Under the pieces are notes generated by a model. The model was not told where the DNA came from. It searched no databases and saw nothing but the letters and a program-made list of their open reading frames with translations. The translations under genes and the position numbers were made by a program. Below are positions 35,295-44,223 of a stretch of 64,000 nt of DNA, piece after piece; position 1 is the stretch's first letter, and each line of letters opens with the position of its first letter. Where the stretch lies: the NCBI RefSeq assembly GCF_900102625.1, contig NZ_FMZC01000011.1:124001-188000 (forward strand), in the 5' to 3' direction. This stretch comes from Paracidovorax valerianellae. Lineage in GTDB: Bacteria > Pseudomonadota > Gammaproteobacteria > Burkholderiales > Burkholderiaceae_C.

Positions 35295-35705
35295 ATGCTG
35301 ACACTCGTCCCCCGGGGAATCCGAAACCACAACCCTGGCAACATCGTTCGCAGCCACATCGGCTGGCGCGGCATGGCCGACGACCAGTCGGCCGACCCGC
35401 ATTTCGTGGTGTTCACCGAGCCGTACTGGGGCTTGCGGGCCATGGCATTGCTGCTGCGCAATTACCAGGCCAAACACCAGCTGTGCACCATCGACGGCAT
35501 CATCCGCCGCTGGGCGGAGTCCCGCGAAGGCGATGCGTGCGACTACGTGCGGGAAGTGGCCGATGGCCTGGGCATCAGCCAGCACGCATTCGTCTGCCTT
35601 GACGCCGTGACCCTGCCGCAGGTCATGCGCACGATCGTGGGCCGGGAAAACGGCATGCAGCCGTATCCCGATGCGCTGATCACCCGCGCCGTGAGCGTGT
35701 TCTGA
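35295..35705 (+). CDS. Structural protein P5-like protein
   Basis: A 136-residue protein opening with RGIRNHNPGNI, the signature of proteins annotated as structural protein P5-like, which occur in phage and in bacterial chromosomes; the segment also resembles the start of some phage lysis-related modules. The body (GWRGMADDQSADPHFVVFTE, YWGLRAMALLLRNYQ, IDGIIRRWAE) is typical of the group. Biochemical function is not established. No phage structural genes surround it. A decayed partial copy lies at 31400-31500. Confidence 0.78.
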   Translation: MLTLVPRGIRNHNPGNIVRSHIGWRGMADDQSADPHFVVFTEPYWGLRAMALLLRNYQAKHQLCTIDGIIRRWAESREGDACDYVREVADGLGISQHAFVCLDAVTLPQVMRTIVGRENGMQPYPDALITRAVSVF

Positions 35706-35745
35706 CGCCCGCGCGCCCTGTGGTTGCCACGCCCCCAGCGGCGAT

Positions 35746-36816
35746 TCAATCGACCTTGGCGCCCGACGCCTTCACCACCTGCGCCCACTTCTTGTGTTCG
35801 CTGTCGATGTGCTTGGCGAAGTCGGCGGGGGAGTTGCCACCGGGAATCGCACCCTGCGCGAGCATGCGCTCCTTCACGGCGGGGGTGGCCAGGGCCTTGG
35901 CGGTTTCCTGCTGGATGCGGGCCACGATGTCGGGCGGGGTGCCGGCGGGTGCCAGCAGCCCGAACCACGAACTGGCCTCGTAGCCCTTCAACTCGGGGCC
36001 GCCGACCTCTTCCACCGTGGGCACGTCGGGCAGGGCGGGCGAGCGGTGGGCACTGGTCACGGCCAGTGCCTTGAGCTTGCCGGCCTTGATCTGCGCCATG
36101 GACGACGGCAGGTTGTCGAACATCACGTCCATGTTGCCGCCCACCATGTCCAGCAGCGCCGGTCCGGAGCCGCGGTAGGGCATGTGCAGCATGAAGGTGC
36201 CGGTCATGCTCTTGAAGAGTTCGCCCGCCAGGTGGATCGAGGTGCCGTTGCCGCTCGACGCCATGTTGAGCTGGCCCGGGTGGGCCTTGGCGTAGCGGAT
36301 GAAGTCGGTCACCGAATTGATGCCCAGCGAGCGGGCCTTGTCGGCGTTGATCTCCATCACGTTGGGCACGGCCGCCACGAGCGTGATCGGCACGAAGTCC
36401 TTGATGGGGTCGTACGGCAGCTTGTTGTACAGCGCGCGGTTGATGCCGTGCGTGCCCACGGTGCCCATGAGCAGCGTGTAGCCGTCGGCCGGCGATTTGG
36501 CGACGATCTCGGCGCCGATGTTGCCGCCCGCGCCGCCCCGGTTGTCCACGATGAACTGCTGTCCGAACACGCGGCCCAGTTCGGGCGCCACGGCGCGCGC
36601 CAGGATGTCGGTGGTGCCGCCGGGAGCGAACGGCACCACGATGCGCACCGGCTTGTTCGGCCACGCGCCGGACTGGGCATGGGCGCTGGGCAGCGCGTTC
36701 CACAGGCCTGCGGCCAGCAGCACGGAGGCCAAGGCCAGTGCGCGGCGGCGCGGCGTGAATGCGGTGGAGGCTATGGAGCCGGTGGAGCGGGCGGGCGAGG
36801 AAGCGGAAAAGCGCAT
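35746..36816 (-). CDS. Bug-type tripartite tricarboxylate transporter substrate-binding protein
   Basis: A 356-residue periplasmic receptor of the Bug (TctC-like) family. After a long, Arg-rich signal region ending near AHAQ come the family motifs [34 protein letters not shown] and [16 protein letters not shown]. Bug proteins bind carboxylates and related anions. No TctA/TctB membrane subunits are nearby, which is usual for the many orphan Bug proteins in Burkholderiales. Confidence 0.93.
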   Translation of the reverse strand: MRFSASSPARSTGSIASTAFTPRRRALALASVLLAAGLWNALPSAHAQSGAWPNKPVRIVVPFAPGGTTDILARAVAPELGRVFGQQFIVDNRGGAGGNIGAEIVAKSPADGYTLLMGTVGTHGINRALYNKLPYDPIKDFVPITLVAAVPNVMEINADKARSLGINSVTDFIRYAKAHPGQLNMASSGNGTSIHLAGELFKSMTGTFMLHMPYRGSGPALLDMVGGNMDVMFDNLPSSMAQIKAGKLKALAVTSAHRSPALPDVPTVEEVGGPELKGYEASSWFGLLAPAGTPPDIVARIQQETAKALATPAVKERMLAQGAIPGGNSPADFAKHIDSEHKKWAQVVKASGAKVD

Positions 36817-36936
36817 GGGGGTCGGTCCTTGGAACTTGCGGTCAATCCCCCGTTTTAGGCCGCGCAGCGCCGGCAGGGCAGAGGGATGACCCGTAGGCCG
36901 CTGCGAGTTCCACGCCGCGCAAAGAAGGCGCGCAAG

Positions 36937-36973
36937 AAAAAACCGCCCGGCGGCCAGTGGGCCACGGGGCGGT
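36937..36973 (-). terminator. Rho-independent terminator after the second Bug gene
   Basis: On the minus strand, ACCGCCCC...GGGCGGT closes a GC-rich stem with an internal GGCC pairing, and is followed by TTTTTT. It lies 37 bases after the stop at 37010. Confidence 0.75.
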
Positions 36974-37009
36974 CGGAGCAGCGCGGTGCGCTGCGTTGGG
37001 GGCGCAGGC

Positions 37010-37999
37010 TCAGTCGGCGTAGGTGCCGGCGGCCTTGATGATCGGGCCCCACTTGTCGATCTCGGCCTGCACGAACTTCTTGTGTTCGGCGGGTTCGATG
37101 CGCTGGTCGGCGGCGACCACGGCGCCCAGGCCTTCCTGCTTCTTGATGAAGTCGGGGTCTTTCAGCGCGACCTTGAGGGCGTCGTTGATCTTCTTGAGCA
37201 CGTCGGCCGGCGTACCCTTGGGCGCGTACAGGCCGTGCCAGATCGTGACCTGGAAGTCCTTCAGGCCGGATTCGGCCAGGGTGGGCAGGTCTTTCAGCGA
37301 TGGCGTCGTCAGGCGCTTGTCGGTGGTGACGGCGTAGGCCTTGACCTTCTTGGCCTCGATCTGCGAGGTGGTGTTGGTCGTCTGGTCGCACAGCAGATCG
37401 ATCTGGCCGCCGATCAGGTCGGTGATGGCGGGCGCCGTGCCCTTGTAAGGCACGGGGGTCATCTCGACCTTCAGCGCGCTCTGGAACAGCAGGCCGCACA
37501 GGTGCGATGCCGCGCCCAGGCCGGCGTGGCCGAGGTTGATCTTGCCCTTGTTCTGGTCGATCCAGGTCGCCAGTTCTTTGTAGTTGTTGGCGGGCATCGT
37601 GGGGCGTGCGATGAGCGTCATCGGAACGTCGTTCACCATGCCCAGGTATTCGAAGTCGTTGGGCACGCTGAACGGCAGCTTGCGGTACAGCGCTGGCATG
37701 GTGGCCATGCCGATGTGGTTGAGCAGCAGGGTGTAGCCGTCGGGGTTGGCGCGCGCCACCTTGGCGGTGCCGATGGTGCTCCCCGCACCCGCGGCGTTAT
37801 CGATCACCACGCTCACCCCGCCCAGGGGCTTGCGCAGCGCCTCGGCCAGATCGCGCGCCACGCGGTCGGTCGGGCCGCCGGCCGCGAACGGCACGACGAT
37901 CGTGACCGTCTTGTCCTTGGAGGGATAGCCCTGCGCCTGCGCGCCGAAAGCAACAGCCACGGCAGCGGCCACCAATGCGGTCTTGAATATGGTTTTCAT
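37010..37999 (-). CDS. Bug-type tripartite tricarboxylate transporter substrate-binding protein
   Basis: A 329-residue Bug-family receptor: signal peptide [20 protein letters not shown] (AQA cleavage site), then [33 protein letters not shown] and [19 protein letters not shown]. It is related to, but clearly distinct from, the receptor at 35746-36816, so each probably serves a different ligand. Its own terminator separates the two genes. Confidence 0.93.
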   Translation of the reverse strand: MKTIFKTALVAAAVAVAFGAQAQGYPSKDKTVTIVVPFAAGGPTDRVARDLAEALRKPLGGVSVVIDNAAGAGSTIGTAKVARANPDGYTLLLNHIGMATMPALYRKLPFSVPNDFEYLGMVNDVPMTLIARPTMPANNYKELATWIDQNKGKINLGHAGLGAASHLCGLLFQSALKVEMTPVPYKGTAPAITDLIGGQIDLLCDQTTNTTSQIEAKKVKAYAVTTDKRLTTPSLKDLPTLAESGLKDFQVTIWHGLYAPKGTPADVLKKINDALKVALKDPDFIKKQEGLGAVVAADQRIEPAEHKKFVQAEIDKWGPIIKAAGTYAD

Positions 38000-38098
38000 G
38001 AGGTTCCTTTGAAAAGACGCGCCATGATAGCCACGGGCTTTTACACCAGCATCAAGGTAATTACTTAGCAGTAACGTGTAGGGGCTTAAAGGTTTATG

Positions 38099-38148
38099 GG
38101 CCTGCAGCGCTTATCTGCATTGGTTTGTTTGCTATTAATTAAGTAGCG
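38099..38148 (+). repeat. Comamonad intergenic repeat, copy 5
   Basis: GGCCTGC, 23 bases, TTGCTAT, 7 bases, GTAGCG. Spacing is exact although the last block has diverged. It lies in the 214-base gap between the Bug gene and the PaaK-like gene. Confidence 0.7.
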
Positions 38149-38213
38149 ACGTGCGCCGGGCACCTGCTGAGCGGCTGCTCACCGGCAGCCCAGCCAGCGC
38201 CGCCAAGCGCTGC

Positions 38214-39461
38214 TCATCGGTAGCTGCGGGCGTCTTCGATCACGCGGCCGTCGTTGGGCAGTGTGCCGGGGGCCACCATTTCGACCTCGCCGCGCAGCTT
38301 GGTCTGGTCGCGCATCGCCTCGGCCAGTTGCATGGCCAGGCCGGCGGCGGTTTCGGTGGTCTCCACGCGCAGCAGCATCTGGTCGTTGGCCATCTCGCCG
38401 CTCACCACCAGGCGCGCGCGCAGCACCTGCGGAAAGCGCCGCACGATGTCGGCCACCTGGCCGGGGTGCACGAACATGCCGCGCACCTTGGTGGTCTGGT
38501 CGGCCCGGCCCATCCAGCCCTTGATGCGGGTGTTGGTGCGGCCGGTGGGGCAGTCGCCGGGCAGCACGGCCGAGAGGTCGCCCGTGCCGAAGCGCACCAG
38601 CGGGTAGTCGGGGTTGAGCGTGGTCACCACCAGTTCGCCCACTTCGCCGTCGGGCACCGGATCGCCGGTGCCGGGCCGCACGATCTCCACGATCACGCCT
38701 TCGTCCAGCACCAGGCCTTCGCGCGCGGTGGTTTCATAAGCGATCAGGCCGAGGTCGGCCGTGGCGTAGCACTGGTATCCGGCCACGCCGCGCTCGGCCA
38801 GCCAGTCGCGCAGCGAGGGTGGAAACGCTTCGCCCGAGACGAGCGCCTTGGTCACGCTGGGCAGCGGCGTGCCCAGCTCGGCCGCCTTGTCCAGCACGAT
38901 CTTGAGAAAGCTTGGCGTGCCGATGTAGCCCGCGGGCTTGAGCTCCGCCATGGCCTGCACCTGCTGCTCGGTCTGGCCGGTGCCGCCCGGGAACACGGTG
39001 CAGCCCAGCGCATGCGCGCCCGATTCCATCATCGAGCCCGCCGGCACGAAGTGGTAGCTGAAGCTGTTGTGGATCAGCTCGCCCGGCCGAAAGCCCGCAG
39101 CGTGGATCGCCCGGGCCATGCGCCAGTAGTCGCGCCGCGTGCCCTCGGGCTCGTACAGCGTGCCGGGGCTGGCGAACACCCGCGGCATGGCCGCGCCGAA
39201 CGACAGTGCGCTGAATCCGCCGAACACATTGGTGGCGCGGCCGGCCTGCTGGCGCGCCAGCAACTCGTGCTTGCGCGTGACCGGCAGCGTGGCCAGCGCC
39301 TGGCGCGAGGTAATGCCGGCGGCATCGATGCCCTGCAGGATGCCGGCGAACGCTGGCGAGGCGCGCTGCGCATGCGCCACCTGCGCGGGCAGCGCCGCCA
39401 TCAGCGCGCTCTCGCGCGAATCGGCCGGGCGGGTTTCGAGGTCGTCGTAGAAAAGACTCAT
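38214..39461 (-). CDS. Phenylacetate-CoA ligase (PaaK)-like protein
   Basis: A 415-residue adenylate-forming protein of the PaaK type (short form lacking the extended N-terminal domain). Family landmarks: LPVTRKHELLARQ, FASPGTLYEPEGTRRDYWRM, IGTPSFLKIVLDKA, YATADLGLIAYET and GRADQTTKVRGMFVHPGQV. It should activate an aromatic or related acid to its CoA thioester. It is the last gene of the Liv-type transporter cluster, about 200 bases after the LivF-type ATPase. ATG 39461 begins the conserved MSLFYDDLE. Confidence 0.87.
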   Translation of the reverse strand: MSLFYDDLETRPADSRESALMAALPAQVAHAQRASPAFAGILQGIDAAGITSRQALATLPVTRKHELLARQQAGRATNVFGGFSALSFGAAMPRVFASPGTLYEPEGTRRDYWRMARAIHAAGFRPGELIHNSFSYHFVPAGSMMESGAHALGCTVFPGGTGQTEQQVQAMAELKPAGYIGTPSFLKIVLDKAAELGTPLPSVTKALVSGEAFPPSLRDWLAERGVAGYQCYATADLGLIAYETTAREGLVLDEGVIVEIVRPGTGDPVPDGEVGELVVTTLNPDYPLVRFGTGDLSAVLPGDCPTGRTNTRIKGWMGRADQTTKVRGMFVHPGQVADIVRRFPQVLRARLVVSGEMANDQMLLRVETTETAAGLAMQLAEAMRDQTKLRGEVEMVAPGTLPNDGRVIEDARSYR

Positions 39462-39540
39462 GCCAATGCCTCCGGGGTGCACGTTCTGGGCGTGCTGTTG
39501 ATGTGAGAAGACCGGTCGTGTTCGAGGTGTGCCGGGCCAA

Positions 39541-39652
39541 CGCAGTGGCGGAGCGTGGGGGCCATGATCAGCCCGACGCCGGGCCGCCCCAAGGCGGGCT
39601 GCGCCTCCTTGGAGGGCGGCGACCACACGCAGTGGCGGAGCGTGGAGGCCAT
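39541..39652. repeat. 25-base direct repeats flanking a REP-like hairpin
   Basis: A 25-base sequence starting CGCAGTGGCGGAGCGTGG occurs at 39541-39565 and again at 39628-39652 with one mismatch. Between them (39583-39620) is a long imperfect hairpin with arms GCCGCCC and GGGCGGC. The composite fills the gap between the LivF-type and PaaK-like genes. Confidence 0.7.
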
Positions 39653-39657
39653 ATCCG

Positions 39658-40467
39658 TCATGCGAGCCAGCGCTTGCGGCGCTTGTAGCTCTTCACGTCC
39701 TTGAAGCTTTTGCGCTCGCCGCCGCCGACGCCGAGGTAGAACTCCTTCACGTCTTCGTTGTTGGCCAGGTCGCTCGCGGCGCCGTCCATCACCACGCGGC
39801 CGCTTTCCATGATGTAGCCGTAGTCCGAATACTTCAGGGCCATGTTGGTGTTCTGCTCGGCCAGCAGGAAGGTGACCTTTTCCTTGGTGTTGAGGTCTTT
39901 CACGATGTTGAAGACCTCCTCCACGATCTGCGGCGCCAGGCCCATCGAGGGCTCGTCCAGCAGCACCATGCTGGGGTTGGCCATCAGCGCGCGGCCGATG
40001 GCGCACATCTGCTGCTCGCCGCCCGAGGTGTAGGCCGCCTGCGAGGTGCGGCGCGTCTTCAGGCGCGGAAAGTACGCGTACACCTTCTCCAGGTTGGCCG
40101 CGATCTCGGCGCGGCTGGTGCGCGTGTACGAGCCCGTCATCAGGTTTTCCTCGATGGTCAGGTGGGCGAAGCAATGCCGCCCCTCCATCACCTGCACCAC
40201 GCCGCGCTGCACCAGATCGGCGGGCGAGAGGTTCTCGATGCGCTCCCCGCGCAGCTCGATGCTTCCCTTGGTGACCTCGCCCCGCTCGCCCTGCAGCAGG
40301 TTGGAGATGGCCCGCAGCGTGGTGGTCTTGCCCGCGCCGTTGCCGCCCAGAATGGCGACGATGCCGCCCTCGGGCACCTGCAGCGAAACGCCCTTGAGCA
40401 CGAGGATCACGTGGTTGTAGATCACCTCGATGCCGTTGACGTTCAGGACGATGTTCTTGGGTTCCAT
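39658..40467 (-). CDS. ABC transporter ATP-binding protein, LivF type
   Basis: A 269-residue ATPase of the branched-chain amino-acid/hydrophobic-substrate group. Walker A GGNGAGKTTT, signature TSGGEQQM (divergent from LSGGQ), Walker B MVLLDEPSMGLAP and the switch region LLAEQNTNMAL are all present. A basic tail (YKRRKRWLA) extends beyond the usual LivF end. With the LivG-type ATPase it drives the permeases encoded upstream. Confidence 0.92.
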   Translation of the reverse strand: MEPKNIVLNVNGIEVIYNHVILVLKGVSLQVPEGGIVAILGGNGAGKTTTLRAISNLLQGERGEVTKGSIELRGERIENLSPADLVQRGVVQVMEGRHCFAHLTIEENLMTGSYTRTSRAEIAANLEKVYAYFPRLKTRRTSQAAYTSGGEQQMCAIGRALMANPSMVLLDEPSMGLAPQIVEEVFNIVKDLNTKEKVTFLLAEQNTNMALKYSDYGYIMESGRVVMDGAASDLANNEDVKEFYLGVGGGERKSFKDVKSYKRRKRWLA

Positions 40468-40607
40468 GGTGTTGCCTTCGCTGTGCCAATCGGCAGGGCT
40501 GCGGGTGCAGCCCTCTCGGATGGCGGCTGCAAAACAGCCGTTGATACTGGCGCCGCGACATCGCCAGGGACACCGTGGAACGGGCTTTGCCCGGCCACTG
40601 GTGTCGT

Positions 40608-40670
40608 CCCCCTTCCCGCGGCGCGCAGCGCCGGGAGAGAAGGGGGAAGGCGCGCAGCGCCTCAGGGGGA
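40608..40670. repeat. GC-rich palindromic intergenic element
   Basis: CCCCCTTCCCG...CGGGAGAGAAGGGGG forms one hairpin and AGGCGCGCAGCGCCT a second. The element fills most of the LivJ-LivF gap and may tune expression of the distal genes. Confidence 0.55.
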
Positions 40671-40675
40671 TGTCC

Positions 40676-42001
40676 TCAAGACTGGCAGTCCGCAGCCTCG
40701 CGCCGGGTCATCTTCTTGTCGGCCAGGTACTTGTCCGAGCCGGCCTTGATCATGGGCTTCAGGATCTGCTCGTCGGCCTGGTACCAGTCGGAGGAGAAGT
40801 CCCACTTCTTGCCGTCCCACGTGTGCACTCGCGACCAGGTCGATCCCATGTGGTCGGAGCAGCTCGTGGACAGCGGCCGCATGATGCCGTTGAAGCCCAG
40901 CGCGTCGAGCTTCTTCTGGTCGAGCGCCAGGTTCTCCATGCCCCAGCGCACCTGCTCGCCGGTCATGACCTTGCCCTTGCCGAAGCGCTCCTGCGCGCGG
41001 CGCACGGCCTCGACGGCGAGCATCTGGATGATCACGCCGCGCGTGTACAGCACCGAGCCCACTTCTTCCTTCGGTCCCGTGCCCTGGCCCTTTTCGTGCA
41101 CGTTCTTCAGGATGTCCTGGATCACCTTGGACTGCGTGCCGTAGCCGTTCAGCGCCAGTGCGTGGTAGCCCTTCGCGCCTTCGCCCACGTCGCGCACGTC
41201 CGGCTCGGCGCCGGCCCACCACACGCCATAGAGCTTGTCGCGCGGGAAGCCCGTGGCCTGCGCTTCTTTCAGCGCGGTGGAGTTCATCACGCCCCAGCCC
41301 CACAGCAGCACGTAGTCGGGCCGGCTCTGGCGCACCTGCAGCCAGGTGGCCTTCTGCTCCACGCCGGGGGCGGTCACGGGCAGCATCTGCAGCTCGAAGC
41401 CGTGCATCTTGGCGCGCTCCTGCAGCACGGGAATGGGCTCCTTGCCGAACGGGCTGTCGTGGTAGACCAGGGCGATCTTCTTGCCCTTGAGCTTGTCCAG
41501 CCCGCCGGCCTGCTTGCCGATGTGCTGGATCAGGATGTCGGCACCCGTCCAGTAGCTGCCCATGAAGGGGAAGTTCCACTTGAAGGCCATGCCGTCCTGC
41601 GCGACCGACAGGCCGTAGCCCAGCGTCATCAGCGGGATCTTGTCCACAGGGGCTTTTTCGGTCAGCGCGAACGTGATGCCGGTGGCCTGCGGATCGAACA
41701 GCGCCACGCCGGGGCGGCCCTTCAGGCGTTCATAGCACTCCACGCCGCGGTCGGTGGCGTAGCCGGTTTCGCATTCCTCGAAGGTGAGCTTGACGCCGTT
41801 CACGCCGCCGTCGCGCGCGTTGATCATCTTGATGTAGTCCTGCTTGCCGTTGGCCCACGGCACGCCGTTGGGCGCATACGGGCCCGTGCGGTACGACAGC
41901 AGCGGAAAGAACTGCTCCTTGGCCTGCGCGAAGGCGCTGGTCGCCACGGACGCACTGCCTGCCGCCACGAGGGCAGCGATCACGAGTTTCGAAAGCTTCA
42001 T
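40676..42001 (-). CDS. ABC transporter substrate-binding protein of the Liv-type cluster
   Basis: A 441-residue periplasmic receptor: signal peptide MKLSKLVIAALVAAGSASVA (AFA cleavage site), then a large type-1 binding fold (TGPYAPNGVPWANGKQDYIKM; YGLSVAQDGMAFKWNFPFMG; VLLWGWGVMNSTALKEAQ). It is longer than classical LivJ and of the type next to acyl-CoA synthetase genes, suggesting an aromatic or fatty-acid-like ligand rather than an amino acid (inference). Confidence 0.9.
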   Translation of the reverse strand: MKLSKLVIAALVAAGSASVATSAFAQAKEQFFPLLSYRTGPYAPNGVPWANGKQDYIKMINARDGGVNGVKLTFEECETGYATDRGVECYERLKGRPGVALFDPQATGITFALTEKAPVDKIPLMTLGYGLSVAQDGMAFKWNFPFMGSYWTGADILIQHIGKQAGGLDKLKGKKIALVYHDSPFGKEPIPVLQERAKMHGFELQMLPVTAPGVEQKATWLQVRQSRPDYVLLWGWGVMNSTALKEAQATGFPRDKLYGVWWAGAEPDVRDVGEGAKGYHALALNGYGTQSKVIQDILKNVHEKGQGTGPKEEVGSVLYTRGVIIQMLAVEAVRRAQERFGKGKVMTGEQVRWGMENLALDQKKLDALGFNGIMRPLSTSCSDHMGSTWSRVHTWDGKKWDFSSDWYQADEQILKPMIKAGSDKYLADKKMTRREAADCQS

Positions 42002-42080
42002 TTGTCTCTCCTTGGAAATTGAATGGATTGAAGCGCGGGGGGAAACCGGAAAAAGGACGGGGCGAAGCGGTGCGCGCGCC

Positions 42081-43157
42081 CTAGTGAGGGAAGGGCCACA
42101 GCCGCAGCTTTTGCTTGGCGGTGGACCACAGCTTGGCCAGCCCGTGCGGCTCGACGATGAGGAACCACACGATGAGCGCGCCGAAGATCATCAGCTCGGC
42201 ATGCGACACGCCGGCCGTGGAGATGCCGATGCCGAACAGCCCCAGCAGAGCGGGCAGGAACTGGTTGAGCACGATGGGCAGCACCACGATGAAGGCCGCG
42301 CCGAAGAAGCCGCCCATGATCGAGCCCAGCCCGCCGATGATCACCATGAACAGCAGCCGGAACGACACCTCCACCGAGAACGCGGCTGGCTCCCACGCAC
42401 CCAGGTGCACGAAGGCCCACAGCGCGCCGGCCATGCCCACGATGAACGAGCTGACGGCGAACGCGCTGAGTTTTGCGTACATGGGCCGGATGCCGATCAC
42501 GGCGGCAGCCACGTCCATGTCGCGGATGGCCATCCATTCGCGGCCGATGGCCCCACGCACCAGGTTCTTGGCCAGGAGCGCGACCACCACCAGCAGGCCC
42601 AGGCAGAACAGGTATTTGGACTGCGCGCTTTCGATGGGCATGCCGAACACTTGCAGCCCGTTGACCGACACCGAGCCCGAGTCGGAGTTGTTGGTGAACC
42701 ACTTGATGCGCAGGAACATCCAGTCGCTGAAGAACTGCGCGGCCAGCGTGGCCACCGCCAGGTACAGCCCCTTCACGCGCAGGCTGGGCAGCCCGAAGAG
42801 GATGCCGAAGAACGTGGCGCACAGCCCGCCCAGCACGATGGCCGGAATCAGCGGCAGGCCCGGCAGCCGCACGAAGAAGTTGTAGGCCCCGTAGGCGCCC
42901 ACCGCCATGAACGCCCCCGAGCCCAGCGAGATCTGCCCGCAGTAGCCCACGAGGATGTTCACGCCCAGAGCGGCCATCGACATGATGACGAGAGGAATCA
43001 GGATGGCCCGAAAAAAGTAGTCGCTCGCCAGCATCGGCACCGCGATGAAGGCCACGGCCAGCAGCAGCGCAATGGCGATGCGGTCCTGCGCGATCGGAAA
43101 GATCTGCTGGTCGGCGCGGTAAGTGGTCTTGAACTGGCCGTTTTCGCGGTAGAGCAT
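42081..43157 (-). CDS. ABC transporter permease, LivM type
   Basis: A 358-residue multi-spanning permease. Hydrophobic segments begin at about residue 28 (IAIALLLAVAFIAVPMLAS), with the family region GYCGQISLGSGAFMAVGAYGAYNF and the cytoplasmic coupling segment REWMAIRDMDVAAAVIGIR. It pairs with the LivH-type permease to form the membrane channel. It is separated from that gene by 126 bases holding three adjacent hairpins. Confidence 0.93.
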   Translation of the reverse strand: MLYRENGQFKTTYRADQQIFPIAQDRIAIALLLAVAFIAVPMLASDYFFRAILIPLVIMSMAALGVNILVGYCGQISLGSGAFMAVGAYGAYNFFVRLPGLPLIPAIVLGGLCATFFGILFGLPSLRVKGLYLAVATLAAQFFSDWMFLRIKWFTNNSDSGSVSVNGLQVFGMPIESAQSKYLFCLGLLVVVALLAKNLVRGAIGREWMAIRDMDVAAAVIGIRPMYAKLSAFAVSSFIVGMAGALWAFVHLGAWEPAAFSVEVSFRLLFMVIIGGLGSIMGGFFGAAFIVVLPIVLNQFLPALLGLFGIGISTAGVSHAELMIFGALIVWFLIVEPHGLAKLWSTAKQKLRLWPFPH

Positions 43158-43203
43158 GGGTGTGGTCTCTCAATGATTTTTTAGCTACGACACGCTTCGC
43201 TTA

Positions 43204-43273
43204 ACTTTGCTTTGCAAAGTCAGTCGTCGCTGAAAGCTCATCCTTCGCCTGCGGCGAAGAACCCTCCGGGTTG
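43204..43273. promoter_or_regulatory. Cluster of three hairpins between the LivH- and LivM-type genes
   Basis: Three perfect inverted repeats in 70 bases: ACTTTGC-TTT-GCAAAGT (43204-43220), CTTCGCC-TGC-GGCGAAG (43243-43259) and AACCC-TCC-GGGTT (43261-43273). They may act in mRNA processing or attenuation within the operon; no promoter is evident. Confidence 0.4.
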
Positions 43274-43283
43274 ATCGCGTGTT

Positions 43284-44213
43284 TCATACGCGATCGATGA
43301 TCTTTTCGCCGAACAGACCTTGCGGCCGGAACAGAAGAAACACCAAGGCCAGCACATACGCGAACCAGATCTCGATGCCCCCGCCCACGAACGGGCCCAG
43401 GTACACCTCGGAGAGCTTCTCGCCCACGCCAATGATCAGCCCGCCCAGGATGGCGCCCGGCACCGAGGTGAGGCCACCCAGAATCACCACCGGCAGCGCG
43501 CGCAGCGCCACCGTGGTGAGGGAGAACTGCACGCCCAGCTTGCTGCCCCAGATCATTCCGGCCACCAGCGCCACCACGCCCGCCACGCACCACACGATCA
43601 CCCAGATGCGGTTCAGTGGAATGCCAATGGACTGCGCGGCTTGGTGGTCGTCGGCCACGGCGCGCAGCGCGCGCCCCGTGGAAGTCTTCTGAAAGAAAAC
43701 GCTCAGCAGGATCACCAGGCCCGCGGCGATGGCGGCGGCGATGACGTCTTCCTTGTTGATCAGCACGCCGCCCTCGAACATCGATTCGAACGCGAAGATG
43801 GGCTCCTTCGGCATGCCGATGTCTATCTTGTAGATGTCGCTGCCGAACATCGTCTGGCCCAGGCCTTCGAGGAAGTACGTGATGCCCAGCGTGGCCATCA
43901 GCAGCGTGGCGCCTTCCTGATTCACCAGGTGGCGCAGCACCAGGCGCTCGATGCACCAGGCCACCACGAACATCAGCGCGCCTGCCAGGATGAAGGCCAC
44001 GACGCCGGCGAACAGCGCGCTCTCGATGCCCGTCCACTTCGGAATCCATTCGGACAGCCGCGCCATCGCGAGCGCCGCGAACAGCACCATCGCGCCCTGC
44101 GCAAAATTGAAGACACCCGAGGCCTTGTAGATCAGCACGAAGCCCAGCGCCACCAGCGAATACAGCATGCCGGCCATGAGGCCGCCGATGAGGGTTTCCA
44201 GAAAGAATGCCAT
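43284..44213 (-). CDS. ABC transporter permease, LivH type
   Basis: A 309-residue permease with the family start AFFLETLIGGLMAGMLYSL, the FNFAQGAMVLFAAL segment and the coupling region ALRAVADDHQAAQSIGIPLN. ATG 44213 is chosen because it begins the hydrophobic first helix; an in-frame start 36 bases upstream would add a polar stretch and overlap nothing useful. It lies ten bases after the LivG-type ATPase. Confidence 0.93.
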   Translation of the reverse strand: MAFFLETLIGGLMAGMLYSLVALGFVLIYKASGVFNFAQGAMVLFAALAMARLSEWIPKWTGIESALFAGVVAFILAGALMFVVAWCIERLVLRHLVNQEGATLLMATLGITYFLEGLGQTMFGSDIYKIDIGMPKEPIFAFESMFEGGVLINKEDVIAAAIAAGLVILLSVFFQKTSTGRALRAVADDHQAAQSIGIPLNRIWVIVWCVAGVVALVAGMIWGSKLGVQFSLTTVALRALPVVILGGLTSVPGAILGGLIIGVGEKLSEVYLGPFVGGGIEIWFAYVLALVFLLFRPQGLFGEKIIDRV

Positions 44214-44223
44214 GGGTGGGTCC

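Noticed and set aside
35295-35705. P5-like gene considered as part of a prophage
   Set aside because: No integrase, capsid, tail or lysis genes are nearby and base composition is ordinary; a single chromosomal homologue is more likely.
39503-39688. Short open frames in the LivF/PaaK gap
   Set aside because: They run through the direct repeats and hairpin element; the translation reflects the repeat and no ribosome site is present.
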